Positions 42,246 to 51,458 of a stretch of 64,000 bases of DNA are shown piece after piece. The first letter of the stretch is position 1; every line of letters begins with the position of its first letter. Source of the DNA: Streptomyces sp. NRRL F-2580 (lineage in GTDB: Bacteria > Actinomycetota > Actinomycetes > Streptomycetales > Streptomycetaceae). Under the pieces are notes generated by a model that saw only the letters and a list, made by a program, of their open reading frames with translations, did no database searches and was not told where the DNA came from. A program made the translations under genes and the position numbers. The stretch lies in the NCBI RefSeq assembly GCF_000720115.1, contig NZ_JOIR01000019.1:123926-187925 (forward strand), written 5' to 3'.

Positions 42246-43106
42246 TCAGCGCAGCGTCGCGGCGCGGGCCTCGCGGCGGTTGTGGCGGAACGTGTTCGCC
42301 CGGCGGGTCGTCGCGAACAGCGGAATGGTCGCCGCCATCGCGATCTGCAGGGCGCAGCCGGTCTGGAGCAGCAGCTGACCGCCCGGGGCGTCGAACGCCC
42401 AGGCCGCCAGCAGCCCCATCGCGCTGATGATCCAGCACAGCATCGCCACGGCGAGAACGCCCCGCGGCTTCGGGTACTCGACGCGGCTCACCATCAGCCA
42501 GGCCACCCCGATGATCGCCAGCAGGGTCGGCACGAACGGCAGCTCCAGCAGCACGATCGAGACGACCGTGAGCGCGCCGAAGGGGCTCGGCATGCCCTGG
42601 AACATGCCGTCCTTCATCGTCACGCAGCTGAATCTCGCGAGTCGCAGCACCACGGCGAGCAGCACCACGATCGCGGCCAGCGCCGACATCTTCTGGTGCG
42701 CGTCCACGGCGACCATGCCGTAGACGAGCACGAAGTAGGCCGGGGCCAGGCCGAAGCTGATCAGGTCGGAGAGGTTGTCCAGCTCGGCACCCATCGGCGA
42801 GCTGCGCAGCTTGCGGGCCACGATGCCGTCGAAGAGGTCGAAGACCGCGGCGAGCAGCATCAGTATCACTGCCGTCGCGGCGCTGTTGCGGGCCATGCCC
42901 GACTCGCCACTGCCGGTGAGGTGCGGGATGAGGATCCCGGTGGTGGTGAAGTACACCGCCATGAATCCGCACGTCGCGTTGCCGAGCGTGAGGGTGTCCG
43001 CTATCGACAGCCGCAGCGAGAGCGGCATGTCGTCCTCGGCGGACTCCTCCTCGGCAGGCTCGGGCACCCAGCCGGCGGCCGGAGTCTCAGGGTCAGTCAC
43101 GGTCAA
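42246..43106 (-). CDS. pssA: CDP-diacylglycerol-serine O-phosphatidyltransferase
   Basis: 286-residue membrane phosphatidyltransferase. The CDP-alcohol signature DGIVARKLRSSPMGAELDNL supplies the conserved DG..AR....G...D...D residues, and several hydrophobic helices follow. It makes phosphatidylserine for the decarboxylase encoded immediately upstream. The start is within the end of psd: TTG at 43106 has GGGGGTGA 6 bases upstream, while GTG at 43100 is a close alternative. The overlap implies translational coupling. Confidence 0.9.
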   Translation of the reverse strand: MTVTDPETPAAGWVPEPAEEESAEDDMPLSLRLSIADTLTLGNATCGFMAVYFTTTGILIPHLTGSGESGMARNSAATAVILMLLAAVFDLFDGIVARKLRSSPMGAELDNLSDLISFGLAPAYFVLVYGMVAVDAHQKMSALAAIVVLLAVVLRLARFSCVTMKDGMFQGMPSPFGALTVVSIVLLELPFVPTLLAIIGVAWLMVSRVEYPKPRGVLAVAMLCWIISAMGLLAAWAFDAPGGQLLLQTGCALQIAMAATIPLFATTRRANTFRHNRREARAATLR

Positions 43107-43749
43107 TTCGTGTCACCCCCGCGGTGGTGGCCTGACCGACCTCGACCGCGACCTCGACACCCTCGGGGAGGTAGATGTCGACGCGGGACCCGAAGCGGAT
43201 CAGACCGATGCGTTCGCCCTGCTCCACCTTGGTGCCGGCCGGCAGGTACGGGACGATGCGACGGGCGACGGCGCCGGCGATCTGCACCATCTCGATGTCG
43301 CCGAGCTCGGTGTCGAAGTGCCAGACAACGCGCTCGTTGTTCTCGCTCTCCTTGTTGAACGCCGGGACGAATCCGCCGGGGATGTGCTCCACGGACGTCA
43401 CCGTGCCCGCGAGGGGCGCGCGGTTGACGTGGACGTTCAGCGGGCTCATGAAGATCGCGACCCGGGTCCGTCCGTCCTTCCACGGCATGATGCTCTGCAC
43501 CACACCGTCGGCGGGGGAGATGACACGGCCCTGAGCGATCTCACGCTCGGGGTCGCGGAAGAACCACAGCATGCCCGCGGCGAGCGCGGTGGCGGGCACG
43601 GCCGCCGCGGCCCAGCGTCCGGACTTGCGGGCCCGGGTGAGGCTGAGCGCCGCGGTGGCGACGGTCGGCAGAAGCCACGGCGATGCTCCGCGCGCGAGGC
43701 GTACGCCAAGGAGGCTGTCGCGAGGTGCAGAGGTTTGGCTGTGGGGCAT
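43093..43749 (-). CDS. psd: Phosphatidylserine decarboxylase proenzyme
   Basis: 218 residues, the short (type II-like) form. The autoprocessing Ser188 lies in the FGSR motif (LGST in other enzymes), where the chain is cut to create the pyruvoyl group. The N-terminal part has two weak hydrophobic segments. It converts phosphatidylserine to phosphatidylethanolamine. ATG at 43749 with GAAGG upstream; a longer in-frame start at 43785 is less likely. The operon psd-pssA sits beside, but transcriptionally apart from, the ethylmalonyl-CoA genes (186-base gap). Confidence 0.9.
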   Translation of the reverse strand: MPHSQTSAPRDSLLGVRLARGASPWLLPTVATAALSLTRARKSGRWAAAAVPATALAAGMLWFFRDPEREIAQGRVISPADGVVQSIMPWKDGRTRVAIFMSPLNVHVNRAPLAGTVTSVEHIPGGFVPAFNKESENNERVVWHFDTELGDIEMVQIAGAVARRIVPYLPAGTKVEQGERIGLIRFGSRVDIYLPEGVEVAVEVGQATTAGVTRIDRD

Positions 43750-43935
43750 GGATGACCTTCGTAGCGGGTGATTGCCGCGCCGCAAACAGGGGGACGGGAC
43801 GGCGGCTTTACTGGAATGCTATCGGTTGCACGCAACAACTGGGCAAGCCAGAAGCCGAGTCGATGACCGTCGGCCAGTGACTGGCAGTGACCCTTTCGCG
43901 ACGAACCCATGGATGATTCGCCGCAAAAGGGACTT

Positions 43936-45141
43936 TCAGCCCTGGAGTCGGTACTCCTCGAGCAGGCGTCGCCCGATGATCATTTTCTGGATCTCGGCGG
44001 TACCTTCACCGATCAGCAGCATCGGAGCCTCCCGGTAGAGGCGCTCGATCTCGTACTCCTTCGAGAACCCGTATCCGCCGTGAATGCGGAAGGCGTCCTC
44101 GACCACCTCTTTGCAGTACTCGGAGGCGAGGTACTTCGCCATCCCTGCTTCGAGGTCGTTTCGTTCCCCAGAGTCCTTTTTGCGCGCTGCATTCACCATC
44201 ATCGCATGGGCGGCTTCGACCTTGGTAGCCATCTCGGCCAGCTTGAACTGAATGGCCTGGTGTTCGGCGATCGCCTTGCCGAAAGTGTGACGTTGCTGGG
44301 CATAAGAGACACCCAGCTCGAAAGCACGCTGAGCGACGCCACAGCCACGCGCCGCCACGTTCACGCGGCCGACCTCGACCCCGTCCATCATTTGGTAAAA
44401 CCCTCGGCCCGTCTGGCCTCCGAGGACCCGATTGGCCGGAATGCGCAGTCCGTCCATGATGAGCTCGGTCGTGTCGACGCCCTTGTAGCCCATCTTGTCG
44501 ATCTTGCCCGGGATGGTCAGACCGGGACGGACCTCACCGAAGCCCGGCTCCTTCTCGACGAGGAAGGTCGTCATCGACTTGTGGGGCGCCGTGCCCTCGG
44601 GGTGGCCTTCGTCACTTCGGACCAGAACGGCCACCAGGGTGGAGCTGCCGCCGTTCGTCAGCCACATCTTCTGGCCGTTGAGGACGTACTCGTCGCCGTC
44701 CTTCACCGCCTTCGACGAGATGGCCGACACGTCGGAGCCCAGCGCCGGCTCGGACATCGAGAACGCGCCGCGCACCTCGCCCAGCGCCATCCGGGGAAGG
44801 AAGTGGTCCTTCTGCTCCTGGGTGCCGTGCTGCTTGAGCATGTACGCCACGATGAAGTGGGTGTTGATGATGCCCGAGACGGACATCCAGCCCCGCGCGA
44901 TCTCCTCGACGCACAGGGCGTACGTGAGAAGGGACTCACCCAGGCCGCCGTACTCCTCCGGGATCATCAGGCCGAAGAGGCCGAGCTCCTTGAGACCGTC
45001 GACGATCTGCTGCGGGTACTCGTCGCGGTGCTCCAGCTCGGTCGCGACCGGGATGATCTCCTTGTCGACGAACTCCCGGACGGTCTTCAGGATCTCCCGC
45101 TGGACGTCCGTGAGCCCGGCGGTCTGGGCGAGTCGGGCCAT
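43936..45141 (-). CDS. mcd: Acyl-CoA dehydrogenase, likely methylsuccinyl-CoA dehydrogenase
   Basis: 401-residue flavoprotein: MSEPALGSD and LTNGG flavin-binding motifs, catalytic-base region HGGYGFSKEYEIERLYREA. By position, last gene of the ethylmalonyl-CoA operon, it should oxidise (2S)-methylsuccinyl-CoA to mesaconyl-CoA. It lacks the N-terminal extension of the alphaproteobacterial enzyme (roughly 550 residues), which is normal for actinobacteria. Two bases separate it from the hydratase gene. Assignment to Mcd rests on context. Confidence 0.86.
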   Translation of the reverse strand: MARLAQTAGLTDVQREILKTVREFVDKEIIPVATELEHRDEYPQQIVDGLKELGLFGLMIPEEYGGLGESLLTYALCVEEIARGWMSVSGIINTHFIVAYMLKQHGTQEQKDHFLPRMALGEVRGAFSMSEPALGSDVSAISSKAVKDGDEYVLNGQKMWLTNGGSSTLVAVLVRSDEGHPEGTAPHKSMTTFLVEKEPGFGEVRPGLTIPGKIDKMGYKGVDTTELIMDGLRIPANRVLGGQTGRGFYQMMDGVEVGRVNVAARGCGVAQRAFELGVSYAQQRHTFGKAIAEHQAIQFKLAEMATKVEAAHAMMVNAARKKDSGERNDLEAGMAKYLASEYCKEVVEDAFRIHGGYGFSKEYEIERLYREAPMLLIGEGTAEIQKMIIGRRLLEEYRLQG

Positions 45142-45143
45142 GG

Positions 45144-45656
45144 CTACTTCTCCTGGGTCTTCAGCTGGGGGCGGCCGGGCTGCTCGCCGCCGCGCTCCTT
45201 GATGTACGTCTCGGTCGGGACCATCACCTTGCGCCGGAAGACGCAGACGAGGGTGCCGTCCTGCTTGTAGCCCTTGGTCTCCACGTAGACGATGCCGCGG
45301 TCGTTCTTCGACTTCGACGGCGTCTTGTCGAGGACCGTGGTCTCGCCGTAGATCGTGTCGCCGTGGAAGGTCGGCGCCACGTGCCGCAGCGACTCGATCT
45401 CCAGGTTGGCGATGGCCTTACCGGAGACGTCCGGCACGGACATGCCGAGCAGCAGCGAGTAGATGTAGTTGCCCACGACCACGTTCTTGCCGAAGTCGGT
45501 CGTGTTCTCCGCGTAATTGCTGTCCATGTGGAGCGGGTGGTGGTTCATGGTCAGCAGACAGAAGAGGTGGTCGTCGTACTCGGTGACGGTCTTTCCGGGC
45601 CAGTGCTTGTAGACCGCCCCGACCTCGAACTCTTCGTACGTGCGTCCGAACTGCAT
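45144..45656 (-). CDS. mch: MaoC-type hydratase, likely mesaconyl-CoA hydratase
   Basis: 170-residue hot-dog-fold dehydratase with a MaoC-like HPLHMDSNYA region (catalytic Asp-x4-His pattern). In the ethylmalonyl-CoA operon it should hydrate mesaconyl-CoA to beta-methylmalyl-CoA. It is half the length of the double-hot-dog alphaproteobacterial Mch, so it probably works as a dimer. ATG at 45656; a longer in-frame extension lies inside the lyase gene and was rejected. Confidence 0.85.
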   Translation of the reverse strand: MQFGRTYEEFEVGAVYKHWPGKTVTEYDDHLFCLLTMNHHPLHMDSNYAENTTDFGKNVVVGNYIYSLLLGMSVPDVSGKAIANLEIESLRHVAPTFHGDTIYGETTVLDKTPSKSKNDRGIVYVETKGYKQDGTLVCVFRRKVMVPTETYIKERGGEQPGRPQLKTQEK

Positions 45657-45661
45657 GGCGG

Positions 45662-46636
45662 TCAGGCCTCCGGGATCTCGAATTTGGTGGTGCGCTGCAT
45701 GCCGGCGGCCCGGCCCTTGCCCGCGATGACCAGGGCCATCTTGCGGCTGGCCTCGTCGATCATCTCGTCGCCGAGCATCGCGGAGCCCTTCTTGCCGCCG
45801 GCCTCCGAGGTGCACCAGTCGTACGCGTCGAGGATCAGCTCGGCGTGGTCGTAGTCCTCCTGCGAGGGGGAGAAGACCTCGTTGGCCGCGTCGACCTGGC
45901 CCGGGTGCAGCACCCACTTGCCGTCGAAGCCCAGCGCCGCCGCCCGGCCGGCCACCTCGCGGTAGGCGTCCACGTCACGGATCTGGAGGAAGGGGCCGTC
46001 GATCGCCTGCAGGTTGTGCATGCGGGCCGCCATCAGGATCCGCATCAGGATGTAGTGGTAGGCGTCCGCGCCGTAGCCGGGCGGCTGCATGCCCACGACC
46101 AGCGACTTCATGTTGATGGAGGCCATGAAGTCGGCCGGGCCGAAGATGATGGTCTCCAGCCGGGGCGAGGCGGCGGCGATCTCGTCGACGTTCACCAGGC
46201 CCTTGGCGTTCTCGATCTGCGCCTCGATGCCGATCTTGCCGACCTCGAAGCCCATGGTCTTCTCGATCTGCGTCAGCAGCAGGTCCAGGGCCACGACCTG
46301 CTGGGCGTCCTGAACCTTCGGCAGCATGATGCAGTCGAGGTTCTGGCCGGCGCCCTCGACCACCGTGATGACGTCGCGGTACGTCCAGTGCGTGGTCCAG
46401 TCGTTGACGCGCACGACCCGGGTCTTGCCCGTCCAGTCGCCGTTGTTCAGCGCGTCCACGATCGTGTGGCGGGCGCCTTCCTTGGCGAGCGGCGCGCAGG
46501 CGTCCTCCAGGTCCAGGAAGACCTGGTCGGCCGGGAGGCCCTGGGCCTTCTCGAGGAACCGCGGGTTCGAGCCGGGCACCGCGAGGCAGGAGCGGCGCGG
46601 GCGGAGACGGTTCACCGGGTGGACAGGCGTGGTCAT
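45662..46636 (-). CDS. mcl: L-malyl-CoA/beta-methylmalyl-CoA lyase (CitE-like)
   Basis: 324-residue HpcH/HpaI-CitE-type aldolase: metal-ligand Glu/Asp in IEAQIENAKGLVNVDEI and FGPADFMAS, Arg in RRSCLAVPGSNPRFLEKA. It cleaves beta-methylmalyl-CoA to glyoxylate and propionyl-CoA. The start codon overlaps the meaA stop (ATGA) and 5 bases separate it from the hydratase start. Confidence 0.9.
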   Translation of the reverse strand: MTTPVHPVNRLRPRRSCLAVPGSNPRFLEKAQGLPADQVFLDLEDACAPLAKEGARHTIVDALNNGDWTGKTRVVRVNDWTTHWTYRDVITVVEGAGQNLDCIMLPKVQDAQQVVALDLLLTQIEKTMGFEVGKIGIEAQIENAKGLVNVDEIAAASPRLETIIFGPADFMASINMKSLVVGMQPPGYGADAYHYILMRILMAARMHNLQAIDGPFLQIRDVDAYREVAGRAAALGFDGKWVLHPGQVDAANEVFSPSQEDYDHAELILDAYDWCTSEAGGKKGSAMLGDEMIDEASRKMALVIAGKGRAAGMQRTTKFEIPEA

Positions 46637-48711
46637 GCGGGGACCTCCGTGCTTGCAAGGTGTGCGGTGTCGTGAAGGGGGTCGAGCTTGTTCGCTTTGC
46701 GGATCTCGTCGACGATACGTCCGATGATCTCCGTGATGCCGAAGTCCTTCGGGGTGAAGACGGCGGCGACGCCGGCCGCCTTCAGCGCCACGGCGTCCGC
46801 GTTCGGAATGATGCCGCCGACGATGACGGGGATGTCACCCGCCCCCGCCAGACGGAGCCGCTCCAGGACGTCCGGGACGAGGGCGCTGTGCGAACCGGAC
46901 AGGATGGACAGTCCCACGCAGTGCACGTCCTCGGCCAGCGCCGCGGAGGAGATCTCCTCCGGGGTCAGCCTGATGCCCTGGTAGACCACCTCGAAGCCGG
47001 CGTCGCGGGCCCGGACGGCGATCTGCTCGGCGCCGTTGGAGTGCCCGTCCAGGCCCGGCTTGCCGACCAGCAGGCGCAGTCGGCCCGAGCCGAGCTCGTC
47101 GGCCGTACGGGCCACCTTCTCGCGGACCTCGTGCATCGGGGTGCCGGGCTCGGCGGTGACGGCGACGGGGGCCGAGGAGACCCCCGTCGGGGCGCGGAAC
47201 TCGCCGAACACCTCGCGCAGGGCGCTCGACCACTCGCCCGTGGTGACACCGGCCCGGGCGCACTCCAGGGTGGCCTCCATCAGGTTCTCGGTGCCGGCCG
47301 CGGCCTCCTTGAGGCGCTCCAGGGCCTGCTGGGTGGTGGGGAAGACGAAGGGATCACCGTTCCCCTGCCGGTCCGAGGACTCCTGACGCTCCGCCCGCCA
47401 GCGGACGATGCGCTCGACGGTGAGCGCCTCCACCGCCGGGTCGACCGTCATGATGGCGCCGTCCAGGTCGGCCGTGAGGGGGTTCTCCTCGGTCTGCTGG
47501 AAGCAGTTGACACCGACGATCTTGTCCTCGCCGGCCTCGATCCGCGCCCGCCGCTCGGCGTGCGAGGAGACCAGCTCGCCCTTCAGGTATCCGGACTCGA
47601 CGGCGGCCATGGCGCCGCCCATCTCCTGGATCCGGTCGATCTCGGCCAGGCAGTCGGCGACCAGGGAGTCGACTTTGGCCTCGATGACGTGGGATCCGGC
47701 GAAGATGTCCTCGTACTCCAGCAGGTCGCTCTCGTGGGCGAGGACCTGCTGGATGCGCAGCGACCACTGCTGGTCCCAAGGCCGGGGCAGGCCCAGCGCC
47801 TCGTTCCAGGCGGGCAGCTGCACGGCGCGGGCGCGGGCGTCCTTGGAGAGGGTGACCGCGAGCATCTCCAGCACGATGCGCTGGACGTTGTTCTCCGGCT
47901 GCGCCTCGGTCAGACCGAGCGAGTTGACCTGGACGCCGTACCGGAAGCGGCGCTGCTTGGCGTTCTCGATGCCGTAGCGCTCACGGGTGACCTTGTCCCA
48001 GATGCGGCCGAAGGCGCGCATCTTGCACATCTCCTCGATGAAGCGGACGCCCGCGTTCACGAAGAAGGAGATGCGGGCGACGACCTCGCCGAAGCGCTCC
48101 TCGGGCACCTGGCCCGAGTCGCGCACCGAGTCGAGGACCGCGATCGCCGTGGACATGGCGTACGAGATCTCCTGGACCGGGGTGGCCCCGGCCTCCTGGA
48201 GGTGGTACGAGCAGATGTTGATCGGGTTCCACTTGGGGATGTGGTTGACCGTGTACGCGATCATGTCCGTCGTCAGGCGGAGGGACGGCCCCGGCGGGAA
48301 GACGTGCGTCCCGCGCGAGAGGTACTCCTTGACGATGTCGTTCTGGGTGGTGCCCTGGAGCTGGGAGACGTCCGCTCCCTGCTCCTCGGCGGCCACCTGG
48401 TAGAGCGCCAGCAGCCACATGGCGGTGGCGTTGATCGTCATCGAGGTGTTCATCTGCTCCAGGGGTATGTCCTGGAACAGCCGCCGCATGTCGCCCAGAT
48501 GGGAGACCGGGACCCCGACCCGGCCCACCTCGCCGCGGGCGAGGATGTGGTCGGGGTCGTAGCCGGTCTGGGTCGGCAGGTCGAAGGCGACCGACAGACC
48601 CGTCTGGCCCTTGGCGAGGTTGCGGCGGTACAGCTCGTTGGACGCCTCGGCCGTGGAGTGGCCGGCGTACGTCCGCATGAGCCACGGACGGTCCTTCTGG
48701 CGCTCTGTCAT
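46633..48711 (-). CDS. meaA: Ethylmalonyl-CoA mutase (B12-dependent)
   Basis: 692-residue adenosylcobalamin mutase fused in one chain: substrate TIM barrel (about 1-525; WLMRTYAGHSTAEASNELYR, FDLPTQTGYDPDH) and C-terminal B12 domain (about 550-690) with the axial ligand His557 in LDGHSNG. Context beside ccr and Mcd/Mch/Mcl genes identifies it as MeaA (ethylmalonyl to methylsuccinyl-CoA) rather than methylmalonyl-CoA mutase. Coupled to mcl by an ATGA overlap. Confidence 0.93.
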   Translation of the reverse strand: MTERQKDRPWLMRTYAGHSTAEASNELYRRNLAKGQTGLSVAFDLPTQTGYDPDHILARGEVGRVGVPVSHLGDMRRLFQDIPLEQMNTSMTINATAMWLLALYQVAAEEQGADVSQLQGTTQNDIVKEYLSRGTHVFPPGPSLRLTTDMIAYTVNHIPKWNPINICSYHLQEAGATPVQEISYAMSTAIAVLDSVRDSGQVPEERFGEVVARISFFVNAGVRFIEEMCKMRAFGRIWDKVTRERYGIENAKQRRFRYGVQVNSLGLTEAQPENNVQRIVLEMLAVTLSKDARARAVQLPAWNEALGLPRPWDQQWSLRIQQVLAHESDLLEYEDIFAGSHVIEAKVDSLVADCLAEIDRIQEMGGAMAAVESGYLKGELVSSHAERRARIEAGEDKIVGVNCFQQTEENPLTADLDGAIMTVDPAVEALTVERIVRWRAERQESSDRQGNGDPFVFPTTQQALERLKEAAAGTENLMEATLECARAGVTTGEWSSALREVFGEFRAPTGVSSAPVAVTAEPGTPMHEVREKVARTADELGSGRLRLLVGKPGLDGHSNGAEQIAVRARDAGFEVVYQGIRLTPEEISSAALAEDVHCVGLSILSGSHSALVPDVLERLRLAGAGDIPVIVGGIIPNADAVALKAAGVAAVFTPKDFGITEIIGRIVDEIRKANKLDPLHDTAHLASTEVPA

Positions 48712-48742
48712 CTCAGGCGATCCTTATGGCCTTTGAGCCGAC

Positions 48743-50080
48743 TCAGACGTTGCGGAAGCGGTTGATCGCGTCGAGGTGCTTGGCGCGCATCTCGTGGTCA
48801 CGGACGCCGAGGCCCTCCTCGGGGGCCAGCGCGAGGACGCCGACCTTGCCCTGGTGGAGGTTGCGGTGGACGTCGTAGGCGGCCTGGCCGGTCTCCTCCA
48901 GGGAGTAGACCTTCGACAGGGTGGGGTGGATCTTGCCCTTGGCGATCAGGCGGTTGGCCTCCCACGCCTCGCGGTAGTTCGCGAAGTGGGAGCCGATGAT
49001 GCGCTTGAGCGACATCCACAGGTAGCGGTTGTCGTACTCGTGCATGTAGCCCGAGGTCGAGGCGCAGGTGGTGATGGTGCCGCCCTTGCGGGTGACGTAG
49101 ACGGACGCGCCGAAGGTCTCGCGGCCGGGGTGTTCGAAGACGATGTCGATGTCCTCGCCGCCGGTCAGCTCGCGGATGCGCTTGCCGAAGCGCTTCCACT
49201 CCTTCGGGTCCTGGGTGTGCTCGTCCTTCCAGAACTTGTAGCCCTCGGCGTTGCGGTCGATGACCGCCGTCGCGCCCATGGCCCGGCAGATGTCGGCCTT
49301 CTCGGGGGAGGAGACCACGCAGATCGGGTTGGCGCCGCCGGCGAGGGCGAACTGGGTGGCGTACGAGCCGAGCCCGCCGCTCGCGCCCCAGATCAGGACG
49401 TTGTCGCCCTGCTTCATGCCGGCGCCGTTGCGGGAGACCAGCTGGCGGTAGGCGGTGGAGTTGACCAGGCCGGGCGAGGCGGCCTCCTCCCAGCTGAGGT
49501 GGTCCGGCTTCGGCATCAGCTGGTTCGACTTGACCAGGGCGATCTCCGCCAGACCGCCGAAGTTCGTCTCGAAGCCCCAGATGCGCTGCTCGGGGTCGAG
49601 CATCGTGTCGTTGTGGCCGTCGGAGGACTCCAGCTCGACCGAGAGGCAGTGCGCGACGACCTCGTCGCCCGGCTTCCAGGCGTTGACGCCGGGGCCGGTG
49701 CGCAGCACGACGCCCGCGAGGTCGGAGCCGATGACGTGGTACGGCAGGTCGTGGCGCTTGGTGAGCTCCGACAGGCGCCCGTAGCGCTCCAGGAAGCTGA
49801 AGGTGGAGACCGGCTCGAAGATCGAGGTCCACACGGAGTTGTAGTTGACCGACGAGGCCATGACGGCCACGAGGGCCTCGCCCGGGCCCAGTTCCGGGAC
49901 CGGGACGTTGTCCAGGTGGATGGACTTGCGCGGGTCCTTCTCGCGCGTCGTCAGCCCCGCGAACATCTCCGCCTCGTCCTTGTGCACGGTGATCGCACGG
50001 TACGAGTCGGGCAGCGGCAGGGCTGCGAAGTCTGCGGCGGTGGCGGACTGCGACTGAATCGCGTCCAGGATGTCCTTCAC
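48743..50080 (-). CDS. ccr: Crotonyl-CoA carboxylase/reductase
   Basis: 445-residue MDR-superfamily enzyme that reduces and carboxylates crotonyl-CoA to ethylmalonyl-CoA with NADPH and CO2. The nucleotide loop is WGASGGLGSYATQ. The CO2 pocket known from the Kitasatospora enzyme is intact at the same numbers: Asn81, Phe170, Glu171 and His365 (NYNSVW, WGFETNFGG, GSHFANY). GTG start at 50080 follows GGAGG. First gene of the five-gene ethylmalonyl-CoA operon; also a source of ethylmalonyl-CoA for polyketide extender units in this genus. Confidence 0.96.
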   Translation of the reverse strand: MKDILDAIQSQSATAADFAALPLPDSYRAITVHKDEAEMFAGLTTREKDPRKSIHLDNVPVPELGPGEALVAVMASSVNYNSVWTSIFEPVSTFSFLERYGRLSELTKRHDLPYHVIGSDLAGVVLRTGPGVNAWKPGDEVVAHCLSVELESSDGHNDTMLDPEQRIWGFETNFGGLAEIALVKSNQLMPKPDHLSWEEAASPGLVNSTAYRQLVSRNGAGMKQGDNVLIWGASGGLGSYATQFALAGGANPICVVSSPEKADICRAMGATAVIDRNAEGYKFWKDEHTQDPKEWKRFGKRIRELTGGEDIDIVFEHPGRETFGASVYVTRKGGTITTCASTSGYMHEYDNRYLWMSLKRIIGSHFANYREAWEANRLIAKGKIHPTLSKVYSLEETGQAAYDVHRNLHQGKVGVLALAPEEGLGVRDHEMRAKHLDAINRFRNV

Positions 50081-50286
50081 GGTAGAGCCTCCGGCGTAGC
50101 GCTGATGAGGGTGCGCTTGAGGTAATCGGGGTGCGTGGAGCGTGTGGTGTGTGCCGTCGGTCCGGCTGGTGCGGTGGTGCTGGGCGACGCCCGTGGTGGG
50201 GGGCGTGCGAGGCCTGGTGACGCAGGCATCCGGGGCGCGTTCCGTGCGGTGTGGGCACGGGGCGCGGGGACATCCGGACGAGATTC

Positions 50287-50315
50287 AACGTATGGCACCC
50301 CGTGTCACCCGGCAA
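50287..50315 (-). promoter_or_regulatory. Candidate promoter of the ccr operon
   Basis: Minus-strand TTGCCG (50315-50310) and TACGTT (50292-50287) are separated by exactly 17 bases, a fair match to a sigma-70-type -35/-10 pair. This would give a leader of about 200 bases before the ccr start. Rest of the 405-base gap (50081-50485): GC-rich leader, a motif block and a terminator. Confidence 0.4.
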
Positions 50316-50368
50316 GGCACCGCGTGCCAAAACTTTCTCTCATTTGCCGATTGACCTGCACCGATGAG

Positions 50369-50398
50369 CGATGATCGATCAGAGTTACCGGCGAGTAG
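50369..50398. promoter_or_regulatory. Motif block shared with the dehydrogenase promoter
   Basis: CGATGATCGATCA followed by GTTACCGGCGAGTAG lies about 55 bases upstream of the candidate ccr promoter. Near-copies of both elements occur at 53570-53651 in front of the double 3-hydroxybutyryl-CoA dehydrogenase gene. A shared regulator site is suspected. Confidence 0.4.
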
Positions 50399-50429
50399 GG
50401 GCAAGCCGGACATACTCCGGACACAAAAA

Positions 50430-50460
50430 AGCGGCCGCCCCCGAAACGGGGGCGGCCGCT
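50430..50460 (-). terminator. Rho-independent terminator of the TetR gene
   Basis: Perfect 14-base arms AGCGGCCGCCCCCG and CGGGGGCGGCCGCT with an AAA loop, 26 bases after the TetR stop. On the minus strand the hairpin is followed by a run of T (from the A-tract at 50424-50430), the classic intrinsic form. Confidence 0.92.
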
Positions 50461-50485
50461 GTGACGAGAGTCGCTCCAGGTGTCG

Positions 50486-51298
50486 CTACTTGTTGCGCAG
50501 GGCCTCTTCGATGGTCCGCATGACCTCGTCCAGCGGAGCGTCCGTGCGGGCCACCGCGACCAGCACCTCGCCCTCCGTACGCACCGCCGCGGGCGCGGCA
50601 GGCGCGGTACCCAGGGTCCGGCCCGCGCCGATCCCCGTCCCGAAGGTCTTCCGGACGATCGAGAAGGCGTGGTCCAGCTGCGCCTCCACGTCTCCCTGGC
50701 CGCCCGCCCGGAGCCAGCGCCGCAGCACGTGGTTGTGGGCGGTCACCACCGCGGAGGCGGCCACCTCGGCCAGCAGCGGATCGTCGTTGCCGTCGTGGTG
50801 GTCGGTCTCGTCGAAGTGGGCCAGCAGGTAGCGGGTGAACAGCCGCTCGTACCGGGCCACCGAGGCGATCTCCCGCTCCCGCAGCGCCGGCACCTCGCGG
50901 GTCAGCCGGTAGCGCTCCACCGACACCGCGGGCGAGGCGGCGTACATCTTCATGACCTCCTTGATCCCGCGGCACACCGTGTCGAGCGGGTGCTCGTGCG
51001 CCGGCGCCACGTCCAGGACGGCCTCGGCGCGGGTCAGGGTGTCGTCGTGGTCCGGGAAGATCGCCTCTTCCTTGGACCGGAAGTGCCGGAAGAAGGTCCG
51101 GCGCGCCACCCCGGCGGTCGCGGCGATCTCGTCGACCGTCGTCGCCTCGTACCCCTTGGTCGCGAAGAGCTCCATGGCCGCGGCGGCGAGCTCGCGGCGC
51201 ATCTTGAGCCGCTGTGCGGCCGCCTTGGTGCCGGCCGGGCTCTCCGGGGTGTCGGAGGCCGTGGCGGCGCGGGGCGAGGTCTTGGCGGGCTGGGACAT
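50486..51298 (-). CDS. TetR-family regulator beside ccr
   Basis: 270 residues: TetR HTH (about 40-85; AAMELFATKGYEATTVDEIA, RTFFRHFRSKEEA) and a helical ligand-binding domain. ATG at 51298 is chosen because the in-frame extension to 51478 is Pro/Ser-rich filler. It sits between the ccr operon and the double dehydrogenase, all on one strand, and relatives near acyl-CoA genes usually bind acyl-CoAs, so control of this C4 acyl-CoA metabolism is a reasonable guess. Confidence 0.85.
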   Translation of the reverse strand: MSQPAKTSPRAATASDTPESPAGTKAAAQRLKMRRELAAAAMELFATKGYEATTVDEIAATAGVARRTFFRHFRSKEEAIFPDHDDTLTRAEAVLDVAPAHEHPLDTVCRGIKEVMKMYAASPAVSVERYRLTREVPALREREIASVARYERLFTRYLLAHFDETDHHDGNDDPLLAEVAASAVVTAHNHVLRRWLRAGGQGDVEAQLDHAFSIVRKTFGTGIGAGRTLGTAPAAPAAVRTEGEVLVAVARTDAPLDEVMRTIEEALRNK

Positions 51299-51458
51299 AG
51301 AGCGAAAGTACTTCATTCGCGCAGGGGAGCGCGCCTGCGGGGGGTGTGAGGGTGGATGCGGGGGAGAGCCCGCACTGGGCTCGGGAGGGTCAGTCCGCCG
51401 TGAGGGTCCGGCGGACCCGAGCAGCCCTCCCCACGCATCCGGCTCGTGGCCCGACCGG

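Noticed and set aside
50077-50298. 73-codon minus-strand frame in the ccr leader
   Set aside because: Pro/Thr/Arg-rich without RBS; overlaps the ccr start and lies in the untranslated leader.
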